In this document: positions 1-10,944 of the stretch, piece after piece
How positions within the stretch are numbered: the first letter of the stretch is position 1
Layout of the letters: every line of letters starts with the position of its first letter
DNA from: Platycnemis pennipes
Taxonomy: Eukaryota > Arthropoda > Insecta > Odonata > Platycnemididae
Assembly: GCA_933228895.1 (NCBI GenBank)
Contig: OW121846.1
Coordinates: 50,796,107-50,860,106 of the forward strand
Direction: 5' to 3'
Length of the DNA stretch: 64,000 nt
Notes under the pieces: generated by a model
Database searches by the model: none
What the model was told of the DNA's origin: nothing
What the model saw: only the letters and a program-made list of their open reading frames with translations
Made by a program: the position numbers and the translations under genes

Positions 1-737
1 GTCCTAAAGTTTAAGATGCAAATACGCGAGTGAGTACTTCCACGGATATTTGTTTTTTTCATTTCCATAAATGAATTCTTGGACTCGATTTCAAGCTAGT
101 GAAGAATCGGTAGTATTCAAGGTATTTTTAACGACTAGGTAGGTGTCGTCTTAAACAATCGATATAAGATTTATTTCAGGTAATGGGGAACCCGGATAGA
201 AAATCTTGACTGCGGAAAATGGCGAATAAAATAATCTGGATAAATTAAGCTTACAAATTAATAATATAAAATATATAATTATACAAAAATAAGCCCTTTA
301 ATGTGGAATGTTGTCCGTAGTATTTGAACAATACGAATTATGATCGCTGCACTTCAAAAAAATCCCCATTTAATGATGGAAAGTAGCCACTTACTCCAAT
401 TGTTGCGTACACCAAATGAATAAATTTGGCCCCAGGCTCCTTTGATTCCGTCCCTCGGAATTCAATCCCGGGTCAAAATACCCTCAACTGATAAACTCGA
501 GTTTCCGGCAAAAATTTTCCGATTTCGCCCCCATGGGCTACCCGAATATCGATTTCGGATGATTCCGAGCTTTTACATTAAACGGTGTGTTGTTGAATTT
601 ATCATCAGCCATCCGGAATTGGAGTAGAAACGCTATTTTTAAATACGGCGACACAAAATTCGACGCGATTTCACGAGGCTTGACGGAAAGACTTGTAGGC
701 GTTATGTGAAGACATTTGTGCTGTGTTCAAACATCAC
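1..737. other. Unassigned AT-rich sequence
   Basis: No exon, repeat match within the window or RNA gene is recognised. A 61-codon open frame at 442-627 has no protein-like features and is taken as chance. Confidence 0.5.
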
Positions 738-850
738 GCCGGCCACGGTAGTCAATTCAGTAACCTGGATAATGGTTTGTTAGTCCTAGCATCGCGGGTT
801 CGAATGCTGCCTCGGCCATGAGTGTCGCGCTTATCTTACTAAAGACTCGC
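738..850 (+). repeat. tRNA-like SINE head
   Basis: The segment has a tRNA-like layout. A degenerate A-box region (GGCCACGGTAGTCAATTCAG) is followed about 45 bases later by a clear B-box core, GGGTTCGAATG at 796-806. Related heads occur at 1462 and 60180. The halves cannot be folded into a full cloverleaf with confidence, so this is called a tRNA-derived SINE remnant and not a tRNA gene. Confidence 0.55.
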
Positions 851-989
851 ACTGCATCAGCGAGACAGACTAAATGAGGGCAGATAACCTGTCAGATCGA
901 GAGATAGGTACAAGAATTAGTTTTTGCCACGCACAATACACGACTAAAACACAAAAAATCCTAATTCTGAAAAATTACGCTTCGAAATT

Positions 990-1330
990 ATTTCCATTCC
1001 CTTTTTTCGCCTCCAATAAATGTGCCCCAATCACTTCCTCCACGCCCAATAGGCCTTACACTTTTTCGTTTGTCTACACAGCCTACCCTCTCCACCCTTC
1101 CGTGAAAATCCTCCGTTCAACTACTCCTCTATTCCCTTTTTCCCTTCTTCGAATTTCTCCCTGCAGCTTCCTCCCCACCCACCCTGCCTAGCACTTCTTC
1201 GTTTGTCTACTCAATCTTCACTCGTAGTCCTCCTCCGAACCCACATCTCAAAAATATCTAACCTACTTCCGTTCACCTTTCTAAAAGGCCATGTATCGCA
1301 GCCTAAAATGTCGTAGCTAATCTGCTTATC
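990..1330 (-). pseudogene. LINE reverse-transcriptase C-terminal fragment
   Basis: The pyrimidine-rich plus strand is the complement of the C-terminal end of a non-LTR retrotransposon ORF2. It aligns by eye with 11100-11290 of the longer minus-strand copy at 10945-12215: both have the blocks CTAGCACTTCTTCGTTTG / CTAGCGCTTCATCGTTCG and ACATCTCAAAAATA / TTATCTCAAAAGTA in the same order. It is 5' truncated and has many stops, so it is a dead fragment of the same RTE/jockey-like family. Confidence 0.6.
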
Positions 1331-1461
1331 TTTCATTCACTTCCTTATTTATCACTATCTTTCTTCTTTTTTTGATTCCCTGCATAAATCGCGATTGTAT
1401 CCTAAATACTACCATATGCGTGGACTCCATCGATTGTCATACCCACCGATTTTAATATTGC

Positions 1462-1640
1462 CTGCCGCGGTCGTCAGGTCGGTAACGCGGCGGCATGACA
1501 AACCGAAGGTCGCGAGTTCGTATCCTACCTCAGGCATGGGATTTATGTGAGTATTGACGATAAGCCTATGAATGCGTAAGGATAGACGGTGCGATATAGC
1601 ATAAGAGTTGAAGCCCCTTAAAACCTAATGCCACTGCTGC
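1462..1640 (+). repeat. tRNA-derived SINE
   Basis: An A-box-like start (CCGCGGTCGTCAGGTCGGTA) and a B-box core (GGTCGCGAGTTCGTATCC, around 1507-1524) are spaced as in a tRNA gene. They are followed by a non-tRNA body of about 100 bases. The head resembles those at 738, 37770 and 60180, which supports a dispersed family. Confidence 0.65.
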
Positions 1641-1739
1641 TTAAATTGTTAATTTCAGCCATTCCACCTCTAGCGTTTATAACCAGTTCCGCGAGAAATA
1701 AAAATGAAAAGCATTAAATTCGATTGGAGAGGGGTGAAA

Positions 1740-2235
1740 TTTTCCAAATGCTTATTGCGTTAAGATAATTCCGTTGGTGCAGTTCATCACGAACCTCATC
1801 GGCTTGTTCCTTCGGGAACAGAATCTATACACTTGTCTGAGTTTTTGAAGCCGAATTCTCCGTTCAGACAACGCTCCTGGTTGTGAAGAATAGAGGGACC
1901 TTCCGAGACATTGCGGAGATGACCCTGAATTGGCGTAGGCTGCGAGTAGTATCTCCAAACGAGTTTCTGGCTTGAACAGATATTTGAGGGGGAACCGTTC
2001 TATATGTAACGGTACTGTTGAACTTCGGCGCTTGCTTTCCGTGCGGGCACAGGAAGAACTATCTCCACATCGTAACACCACCCTGAGATATCTTCGCTAC
2101 AAGGCCAGTGGTCAACATATTTTCGTACACTTGTTTGACGCGTCGCATTTCTCGTGGAAAAATAGCCTTAGTGCATTCTGCATTAATCGTTTAAGCAGGT
2201 GTGAGGTGTATATTAAAACTGGCTATCATTAATGG
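1740..2235. other. Higher-GC patch with unrecognised open frames
   Basis: This stretch has clearly higher GC than its surroundings and open frames on both strands (109 codons on minus at 1752-2081, 86 codons on plus at 1972-2232). I recognise neither translation and see no domain motif. It could be an untranslated exon, part of a mobile element, or chance. No splice sites were convincing enough to call an exon. Confidence 0.25.
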
Positions 2236-4561
2236 AATGAAATAGATAAGTGAATTGACTGCCCTAACGAATGCAATGAAACCGCAGAAAATATTTTCCT
2301 ACCAATCCTTGAGCAAAAATTGGTACCGAGTAGTTTAAAACTAGCCAAGGAGTTTGTTTCTTGCATGCCGCAGTAATAATCCGTCCCTCATTGGCGCCCA
2401 GATTGGGTCAAAATTACCATTGTTAACAGTAACCTTCGAGGAAACACTTCAGCAGCATACTGTGAGGTATTTCTGATTCAGGAAACTCCGTCCACAATGT
2501 TACAATTTTAGGTTGGTGCAGGGGTACTGATTTCCCACCATCTGATCTAAGGTTGATTTGTCCCAGTATTACCCCAGCTAGACAGGGTTGGCAGTGTGAG
2601 TGAGAGTAGGTAGGTTGTTGGTACATATTGGTCAGGCTCTTTTCTACTGAAAAGCCCTTATTTTACATCACCACTACTACTATGCAATTATGACTTAACC
2701 TCCAATTCCAACCAAGCTTGATCCTTTTTAGTTGTTCTCCATGATACCTTGCACAGGTAGATCTTTATAAATATTAGGATGAAGCAGTTTTCACTAAACC
2801 ATTAAAGATATTATGTGCATCAACTAATTTCCTTACCTTCAATTTCCATGTAGCTTTTTTATCTTTCCATCTAGATTTTTGGGCCCTAATCACATCATAT
2901 CATATTCTCCTTTTTTGCTTACTCCAATTTTTGCTTGCTATAGCGCTTTTTTAAATAGTGCACTTCAATGTTTATCATTTCACCTTGCATAAAAGTGTCA
3001 TTCTTTGATTTCAGCACAGTTCATAAAGGGCAAAGAATGAGGATATGAGATTTACTGGTAAATGCTGATGATGAAGAGTTCTTGGGTTTCCCATGGTGTG
3101 ATGGGGTTGGTCTGCCCTGAGTTAAAAAAATGAGTCTGCCATGGTCTGCCGTCTGTATGTCAACATCCCTGTAGATGATGGCGGACTCAGCCTTGAAACG
3201 TCAGTACGGACCAATGCTATCAACTGATAGAAAACCTGAGAACTCTTTATCATTACAAATAAAGAATTTCCCTCTTTTAATTTATAGCAGACTTTTCACC
3301 TTTTTGTTGTGTTGTGACAATGCACATCTCAATTTTTAACTGTAAATTCATTTACAATTACATATATCATTGGCTCTCTGACTATTCCATTTTTTAAATG
3401 CTACATTTATTTCATAGCTTTGTCCTTCATAAATTCCCAATCTTCTTTCTCAACAAATCCATATAATTTCTACTTCCAAATTGTTTTCAAAGATAATTGT
3501 ATTTGATAGCGTAGCTTTGGGTGAAATCTCTTTTGCTTTTGCGCACGTTAATTTCATTGTAATTTTAATATAATTTTTTAGTCCCCTACTGTTACTATGC
3601 AGTCATCTCTAATAATATTGGGATAAAATCATGGCATTAGGCTTTTTCATTGATAAGCTCCGGATTCTCTACTATTCCAAAAGGTGGGAAAAAACACTAT
3701 GCTACCAGAGCTTCTACCTAGGAGCCTATTTGAACAAAGGGTTGATTAGAGATTTCCTGCTTAAAAAAATATGGAAAGGTTTTTGGTCTCAATGTGATAT
3801 TTCTACAAATAAAAGATTTCTAAACCAGTAAGTATTCATGCAGTTTTTCTCATGAATATGGAGGGACAAATATGCTTAGTTGCTCATAGAATCTAAGGGA
3901 ATTTTTGGAATCACTATCATTGCAATGAATTCATGATTTTTACATGAAAGTAGCATTTAATCACTAGTATAACAATTTACAGCAGATTTTAAAAAGCTTT
4001 TATCAGAATATACATGTATTAAAATATTTAATCCATGCAATTGTCATTGAATTCATGTTGGGAGTGAATGCACAACCACTTGTGCTATCTTCCAGGGATG
4101 TTAGTACTGTAAGTGGAAATGGTAGTAAAGCATGCATTGTTAAAATTAAATAATCAGAAATTTTGCATCTAGAAGAGGGATTTGTTATCCTCCTTAGTCA
4201 TTTGACAGACTTAGCTGATCATTCACTTCCAATAAAAAGTATTAAGTTATGCTTATATTTGTTCGTGTGCATATGCACAACTTCATTGCAACTTTGTGTC
4301 AGCAGATTTCTTATGCATGAATAAAATCACTTAAAATTCTGATACCATACTTCCTGATACCCAGATAATTTGTGTTTTCTTGAGCAAAGAATTAAGGATT
4401 ATGGCAGGCAAACAATACTATAGGAAAGGATATTCCTATAAGTCATATTTTTTGGACTTTAAGTTAATGGTATTTTTGTGAGTTGATTATGGTACACCCA
4501 GTTAGTAACCATTTTAAAATTTGAAATTGATAAAAATTTTCATTTTAATATGTCAGCTTAC
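2236..4561. other. AT-rich sequence downstream of GST exon 2
   Basis: If the GST gene is intact, this stretch is probably its second intron or contains its 3' part. I looked on the minus strand for the expected next exon (the rest of the thioredoxin fold and the start of the helical domain) and did not find it. Only a small inverted-repeat element at 3066-3256 stands out. Confidence 0.4.
3066..3256 (+). repeat. Small inverted-repeat element with hammerhead-like core
   Basis: The ends are inverted copies: ATGATGAAGAGTTCT near 3069 and AGAACTCTTTATCAT near 3239. Inside, at about 3170-3205, lies a GATGATGGC...GCC..GAAAC arrangement resembling the Penelope hammerhead motifs seen at 14028 and 28376. 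The core departs from the CTGANGA consensus, so a functional ribozyme is unlikely. It could be a remnant of a Penelope terminal repeat. Confidence 0.3.
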
Positions 4562-4620
4562 CTTTCACTTAAAAGAAAACCATTATCATCCAACATAGGT
4601 ACTTCTTTTTGTGGATTTTT
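4562..4620 (-). CDS. Glutathione S-transferase exon 2
   Basis: This 59-base minus-strand exon encodes KNPQKEVPMLDDNGFLLSE plus two bases of the next codon. This is the GSH-binding part of the N-terminal thioredoxin fold of insect cytosolic GSTs. The Val-Pro of KEVPML is the conserved cis-proline segment, and the SE(S) end corresponds to the Glu-Ser pair that holds the gamma-glutamyl group. A pyrimidine-rich tract ending TTTTTTGATTCTCAG gives a good acceptor, and AAG|GTAAGC is a near-consensus donor. The exon joins exon 1 (9465-9605) in phase 0 to read EEYSK-KNPQKE, matching the family order. The next exon must begin in phase 2. I do not see it, so the gene is incomplete here. Confidence 0.88.
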
Positions 4621-7600
4621 CTGAGAATCAAAAAAGAAATAGTTTTGTTTGTTAATAGAAATATATATAACTAAATAATATGATATGATGACCAATTGGT
4701 CACTGAAAGAATGCATTGGTTTGCTTAGTTTTAAGTTTTTCATGATGCACAAGTTATACCCAACATCCATTCTTCCATTATTTGTGTATTTTCATTTCAA
4801 TTGAAGGAAGGGTAAGCTGGTGTGATGCTATTATCTTGAAATGGAATACATGCCATTTTTCTGCATAAATTATTTGTGTTCTAAGGCCAAAATTTGTATG
4901 AATCAATAATTAATGCAAAAAATGAGAACTTACTGAAAGATTATTTAATGGCCATCTTTGGCTATTAATCAAACTTAGTCTTCCCCTTATCTTTTGGCTT
5001 GGTTGGCATTTAAAGAGTTGTAGCTTTACCTGATTGCATTATTAAAGTTTGCCTTGGTAATGCTTAATTCCCCAACACAGTAATGGAAATATTAGAATAA
5101 AATCATTACATATTTTTCTAATAGTTTCATCAATGGTGATGTAATGTCATAAAATGTTTTTAACGACTTTCTGTACCTGACATGTACACTATCGTTTAAG
5201 AAGTATATTTTTGTGCAGTAAATGGACTGGCTCTTGCTTAGTTTGAGAGTGTAAATGATAAAGCATACTTCACATAATAAGCTATCGCTCTGATTTTACT
5301 TTGAGGAATTTGGTTGTCAATAGGATAGTTATTTTTAATGTTTATAAAAATTTAATAACAATATACAGAATATTTTGGCTTTTACAAATGTAAATAGGAA
5401 TATCCTACATAAATATTTACTTTCAATGGAATTAAGACATTGAGGGACTGCTGAATATCTCTACCTCATTTTTATTTTTACCATGTGGTTAGGCAACACT
5501 TCATCTCATTATTTATGATGTAAACTGAAATGTTTTATTTAAAAACATTATCTCTTTAATGATTTCATTTTCATTTAGGTATAACTTACTAACATACTTT
5601 TTCGTTCTCACTGTAGCGCTTTCACTTTTCCGCCACATGTGATGAGTAGGTTTCCAGAGTGTGTGCCGCAGCAAAAGGTTTATTTGTCAACACATCCACT
5701 ACATCTAATTTTTCTGACATTTTGATAATTTTCTTATGTTCCAAGCACTCTTTCCATTATCATTTCCCTTTCTTGTCATGAAAGGTCCCTAAAAATATTA
5801 CATTGCTGTGAACATCAACCAATCCAGCAGAATCCTTATCCACGCAAAAAGGGTATTCATATCAAGAAACTACAAAGGCAAACCTGTTTATTTAAGAAAT
5901 CATTGATTTTCAACTTCATTTATGGGAATAGGAGATAAGTACTGATTGCCACAAAATCACTGTAATTTAGTTCTGTGCTCTCTAATTATATTTGCCTTTA
6001 TGAATTATTATCAGTTGGCCATCTCAATAGAAATTGTATTTTATTTTATGAACTTTTCATTTCCATTCATGCTCTCATAATAAAGAGGATTGTATTGGGA
6101 GAGAGTAATATGATTTTTAAAGTCCAAATATATTACAGTATTATATTATTTCCACAAAATAATGGAAATGTACTTGATATATGTTTGATATTGATGTAAT
6201 TAATTGTGTAATATAATTAATTGATTGTATTATAGTATAATCAATTTAAATCACAAGAAGATTCAATACTACAGTCATAACGTTGCTCAACATATTCATT
6301 GTGGGAAGAAGTAATTGACGTTATCTTAGTCTTAAGCTGGGAGTGGAATTATACCCATTGGTGCTGCCAAACAACCCCACAAATTACTGATCCATTTATC
6401 TGCACGGAGATTTAAAAGATTCTACCCGCAGTGAATGTGTTAACAAGTAAAGAGGCATATTTACCCCGATTATGACATGAATTCAGTTTCTGTCCACAGG
6501 TATTTTTTTCACCGTCCCCTTGGAATTTATCATGCACTAAGTTGCTGTATTAGATGAGAAGATAGTGACTTTTAAGCAGGATTTCAAATCATAAATATTT
6601 AATCTGGAATGTGCATACCTTATTATATCCATGCATATAGTTATATGCTCTAAAATTAAGAATTAACCATTCATCAATCCTAAATAAAGAAATATAAATT
6701 AAATATCCATTTATTCACTGCAAATTTCAATAACAATTGGTGATTTGAGAAGACGTAATTATGTTGTAATCATTAGAATTTTATCATTTGGTGAGATTCA
6801 ATGCATAACCATAGAAATATAAGGTTGAAATCAAAGGAGATAGCTTTCAAAAGTGAATCTATTTCTGAAATAAATTGTTTACTGAGGAGTAGTATAGTAT
6901 TGAAAATTAAACATTTATTCCCTGGGGAACAAGTCACTTTTGACCGTAAGCCATAGTTCCTTTGCATTTAGCATAAATTCTACGGCAGCACGTCCCAATG
7001 CTGCTGTGACCCACCAGTGGTTCATGACGGGTTGAGTGTGTTAATGAGATAAGGAACGCCTATGGGCAGTGTTTCAGGAGAGATTTTAAAACCTGTCCTC
7101 TCATATGGAATACCTTCAGGAATTATCGAAACTGCTTGATTTTCCCGGAAAAATTTTGCAAAACTTTTAAAATTTCAATTGGAGCTACAAAGGAAAGCAA
7201 GAGATACTGTTGGATTTAACTAACAATTAATTTTATCTTTGCCACAATGGACTGTACAAAATAATCAGCATAGGCACAATAGAAATCATTGCTATAGATA
7301 GTAATCAGTCGTCAGCATCAGTTTCTTAGCATTTAATACATGTCTTCTCCATCTAAAGGTGAAAAGGTATCTTTACAAAATCATGTTTTAATCATTATGA
7401 CGGATTTTGATTTTATCTATTGAATACATTTCAAAAGTTTTATTCAATTTTCAAGGTGTTGATATTATTATTTTTTTGTATTAAGTCCTTACATGTCACC
7501 AATCCTTCCTGTGAGTTCGAAAAAGTCAGTTTTTAGCTTTGCCGTGAGCAGATGATGTGGGGATTCTAAACTAATTTAACCCTTTTGCACTCATGGGCTT

Positions 7601-9464
7601 CTGGGTTTGAAAACCATTTTTGGTTTTCAAGCCCAGAAAACTCAGAGGTTATTTCTATGAATTTTAAGCAAATCATTTTTTTAGTCTGTTTATCAGTCAA
7701 GGTTATTGAAATTTTAACTGAAAATGGAAAACATATAAGAGTTTCTATTTAAACATTTATTGGATGCATCAAATTAAAAAATAATTCTATAAAAAATATT
7801 TAGTACAAAAATTTTATTTGACTAGAGCTGATATATCGGCACCTTGAGCTTTTTAAGGCAAGTATGCGAGACTGATACATTGGCACCTTGTTGCTCTAAG
7901 GGTTAAAGCCATATTTACTGTTTGTGCCTTAAATTCCTTTAGGAATTCAAGAATGGCTTAGGCCTTTCACTGCCAGTTCATCCCTCTTGAGTTGCATGAA
8001 AACTGCCAAAGACCAATTGTCCAAGATGACTTTGTTTATGAAGACACATATATTTGCCATAATGATGGGTCTTAGTATTAGATAATTATATTGTATTTAT
8101 TCTATCCTTTTTCCCAAACCAAAATCTATCATTTTAATTAAAATAGGCATGACTTCCAATCATTATAGTCAAGTTCCTCATATAATGTAAATACACAGGC
8201 ATTCCTTAAGTTTTTTGAAAATCCACTTGGCAGTCTTTGTGTAGTCAACCCTCTAGGGGCTGGCAGTAACAGGGTTAAAAAGACACAAGCTATTCAGCTA
8301 ACTATCATTGGCACCTAGTGAACTAGAAAGCTGGGTATTAAAAATCATGGTACATCCATAATTGCCCAACTGATTGCTGGAAAATGGCTTATGCCAAACC
8401 CACAAGTGTCAAAACAAACGATTAATTTGGTTACCGAGAATGTGGATGCCTAAGGTGTAATTTGTGGAAATTTTTCGTTTGCTTGCTTGCATGAATTCAA
8501 GAGAATTATTGAATGAAGGCTAAAGTAAAAAACCTGAAAATTTTGTTCATAGGTACTGATTTAGTTAAATGGACATTAGGATAAAAGTTGTCTACATAAT
8601 ATGGAATTCTGAGTTTTGGATTACATATTAGATTGGTGCTACTGGGAATGCTAAAATTGCACGCATATGGGATGTTTAACATTTTTCATTGAAACTTTAT
8701 GCTCACTAAAATTCTCTAATGAGATTTCATTTAGGACTTTCTATGAGAACTTATACAAAGAAATGTAGGTGGTGTAGAACCAAAATAAGAAAACTATATG
8801 TTTGTTGATCCTACATTCATAACCAAGTTGACTCATAAACTTAGCTCATAAATATGCACTTTTATTATCTTCCCATTGAACATCATGAAGGTCTGATACA
8901 AAGGAGAGAAGGAAGTTCAGGACCATAAGAATAGTGGCAATATATTAATGGAAACTTCCTCTTAAACGATAAAGTCGTACCAATGGGTAATAGTTTATGA
9001 CTGTGCATGATGAATTATCTTCAATTTAGATATTGCAAAAGGACTAATAAGGAGGGCAGGAGCCGTGGGACTAAGAAAATATTAACAACATATTTATGCG
9101 ACTCTATCATTTGTAGCCAATAAGTATACATTACAACTCCTGGACTTTAATCTGTGCTTTATCATTGGCTTTATTTTGGAAATTATTCTGAGCCATAGAC
9201 CTTATAATAAGGCGTTGTGTCAACATACATTTGTTGCCCCTTAATCCAAATCCAAAGTGTCTTGCGACTATCGGCTATTAGAAAATTATATAGGAATTAC
9301 CTTCGTTTTGAACATTATGATAGGCCCGATTCCTAGGCTAGAGACATAATATGGACCAAAAGAAGAATGACAGCATATTTTTATGGAGATTTCACTCATA
9401 ATCTATGTGTCTTACAACTCCCGGCTCTTATCATATGCGGAGGAAGTTTACACTGTTTCCGAAC
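4621..9464 (-). other. GST intron 1 (4.84 kb)
   Basis: The AT-rich sequence between the two GST exons has GT (9464-9463) and AG (4622-4621) boundaries on the minus strand. Open frames inside (for example at 5975-6199 and 6773-6967) look accidental. It contains a piggyBac-like MITE at 7576-7906; I recognise nothing else in it. A short related pair, ACAACTCCTGGAC near 9134 and ACAACTCCCGGCTC near 9414, suggests a local duplication near the promoter end. Confidence 0.75.
7576..7906. mobile_element. piggyBac-like MITE, TTAA-bounded
   Basis: The element begins TTAACCCTTTTGCAC and ends with the inverse TAAGGGTTAA, so both edges carry TTAA followed by CCCTT. TTAA target duplications and CCYT-type termini are typical of the piggyBac superfamily. 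Near the left end, a strong hairpin (TCTGGGTTTGAAAACCA with its complement, about 7600-7637) is followed by AT-rich sequence. Near the right end, CTGATATATCGGCACCTTG and CTGATACATTGGCACCTTG repeat. It has no coding capacity and is therefore non-autonomous. Confidence 0.55.
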
Positions 9465-9605
9465 CTTGCTGTACTCCTCCGTAAGGTGCTCGCCGTTCGC
9501 GAAGTCCACGTCGACCAGCTGGTGCTCCACGCCGAGTGCCTCGAGGGCCATCCGTACGGCCAGCGTGGGCGGGCTGTCGGACACCGAGTAGAGTCGCATG
9601 GGCAT
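9465..9605 (-). CDS. Glutathione S-transferase exon 1
   Basis: This exon encodes 47 residues starting MPMRLYSVSDSPPTLAVRM and ending HLTEEYSK. This is the beta1-alpha1-beta2 start of an insect delta/epsilon-type or related cytosolic GST, which conjugates glutathione to electrophiles. Ser11 in SDSPP aligns with the catalytic serine of delta-class enzymes. AGEH-like NGEHLTEEY is the conserved segment before the NPQ motif found in exon 2. The exon ends at AAG|GTTCGG, a plausible donor in phase 0. I chose the first ATG (9603-9605); a second Met codon follows two codons later. A pyrimidine-rich tract ending in CAG (9610-9611) just upstream suggests a 5' UTR acceptor. The exon is embedded in CpG-rich DNA, as expected at a 5' end. 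The exact class cannot be fixed from 66 residues. Confidence 0.9.
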
Positions 9606-10060
9606 GCTCCTGTGCGGGGCAAGAGAAAGAGAGCAAAATTGGGTTTCAGGGTCGGCCCGACGACTCCCCCAACTCTCCCATCGGCACGAACCTGCCGACC
9701 ACGAGGGGTCGCCGCGTGCAGCTGGAGGAGAGGCGTCGTTTGGCGTCCATGCAGTCGCCCTCAGAGTCGCGTGCGGTCATACCGGGCTGCCAGCCTCATG
9801 GCATCCTCCCTCTGACCTCACCCGCGCACTGCATCCCGGCAAAGGTGGTCTGCCTCCCGCTCCCCCGCACCTCCATCCCTTCCCGCCCTGCGCTCGGTAA
9901 GCAGCGTGCGCACGTGCGCGCTGCTCTTCGCTCGTAGCGGGTGAGGGGGGTTTTCGGGAGGGGAGAAGGGTTTTGGTGGCGCGGGGGACGGCGCGCTTTG
10001 GGGGAAGGGACATGATATCGACCCGGTCGCCACGCACTCTGCCGCCCATAAACGGATTGA
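9606..10060 (-). promoter_or_regulatory. CpG-rich GST promoter and 5' UTR region
   Basis: Immediately upstream of the GST start, GC and CpG content rise sharply (for example GTGCGCACGTGCGCGCTGCT around 9906) and then drop back to AT-rich sequence after about 10060. Just before the ATG the minus strand reads TTGCTCTCTTTCTCTTGC followed by CCCGCACAG, a likely acceptor. If so, the transcription start lies further up in this island. A matching 5' UTR donor is not certain; GGCAG|GTTCGT at about 9692 would leave a very short intron. Several overlapping open frames here are products of the GC-rich composition. Confidence 0.6.
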
Positions 10061-10944
10061 GGTCATCGAAATGCATTCCCTTATTCACTATCTGCTTGCC
10101 GCGACCTTTTGAACTTGCACCACCAGAAGATGGCTGCCTTTATGCATATATAGTAGACTCCTATTGTAGACTTCACTCTACTCGTCTGACGAAGGATGCT
10201 GCAAGACCCCAAATATTTACGCGCGTTTGTTTTTGTTTACTATTTTTTTTGTGCAATCAATTCCGTCGTTACTGTGATATATTACGAGTGTGTGTTGTGT
10301 GTGTATATATACACATGCATGCATACACACTTACACGCGTTTACTCATATATTTTTTCTCCTCGCCGTCAACAGATGAGAAAGTTTGCTTGGTGATTAGA
10401 ACGCCTTACCTTAGCGTGTGCAGCTCCAAAGGTGAATCTTGGCCACTCTCGACCAGCACTGTTATGTCAAGCATTCTTTCACACTCGATCGAACGGGTCA
10501 CGGAATGTAAAGGAATGAGGTGATGAAGAGTTCAATTCTTTGGGAAACGTATACCTGGCGTTGCAATAATGATGCATGACTATCTGATAGGAAAAAACTG
10601 CATGGAAAATGTGCCAGTTTCAATTCTCATTCCTGCATTAGCAGCTCCTTAAAGGTATTTCCTAATGACCACCCGAAAGTAATCAATTGCCGTTCTCAGT
10701 ACCGCTTTGTACCCTCAAGGTGTCGCTGGTTCAAAGCATTTTGCTACGGGGGGGGAGGTAGTTTGGAATATTTGGGGACCCTTAGAGAATTTAATGATAA
10801 ATAAATATTTTTAATCAGTCAGATGGTTTAAATAATTGCGCGCCAAATGTCTTCTGATACAAAATCAGGTCAGTATTTCATATACTGTTATTAGTTTTCT
10901 GACGGTAAGGTAGGTCTAAATACACATTTAATTCTTTCCACACC
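10061..10944. other. Unassigned sequence with a TG/CA microsatellite
   Basis: No gene is recognised. At 10288-10335 an alternating purine-pyrimidine run (GTGTGTGTTGTGTGTGTATA followed by TATACACATGCATGCATACA) is nearly self-complementary and could form a hairpin or Z-DNA. A tRNA-B-box-like GGTTCAAAGC at about 10728 is too weak to call a SINE. Confidence 0.4.

Noticed and set aside
2423..2626. Candidate third GST exon on the minus strand
   Set aside because: The translation does not match the region expected after LLSES in GSTs, and phase-2 splice sites are lacking.
9405..9937. Several overlapping frames on both strands around the GST start
   Set aside because: Shadows of GST exon 1 and of the CpG island; only the minus frame 9465-9605 matches a protein family.
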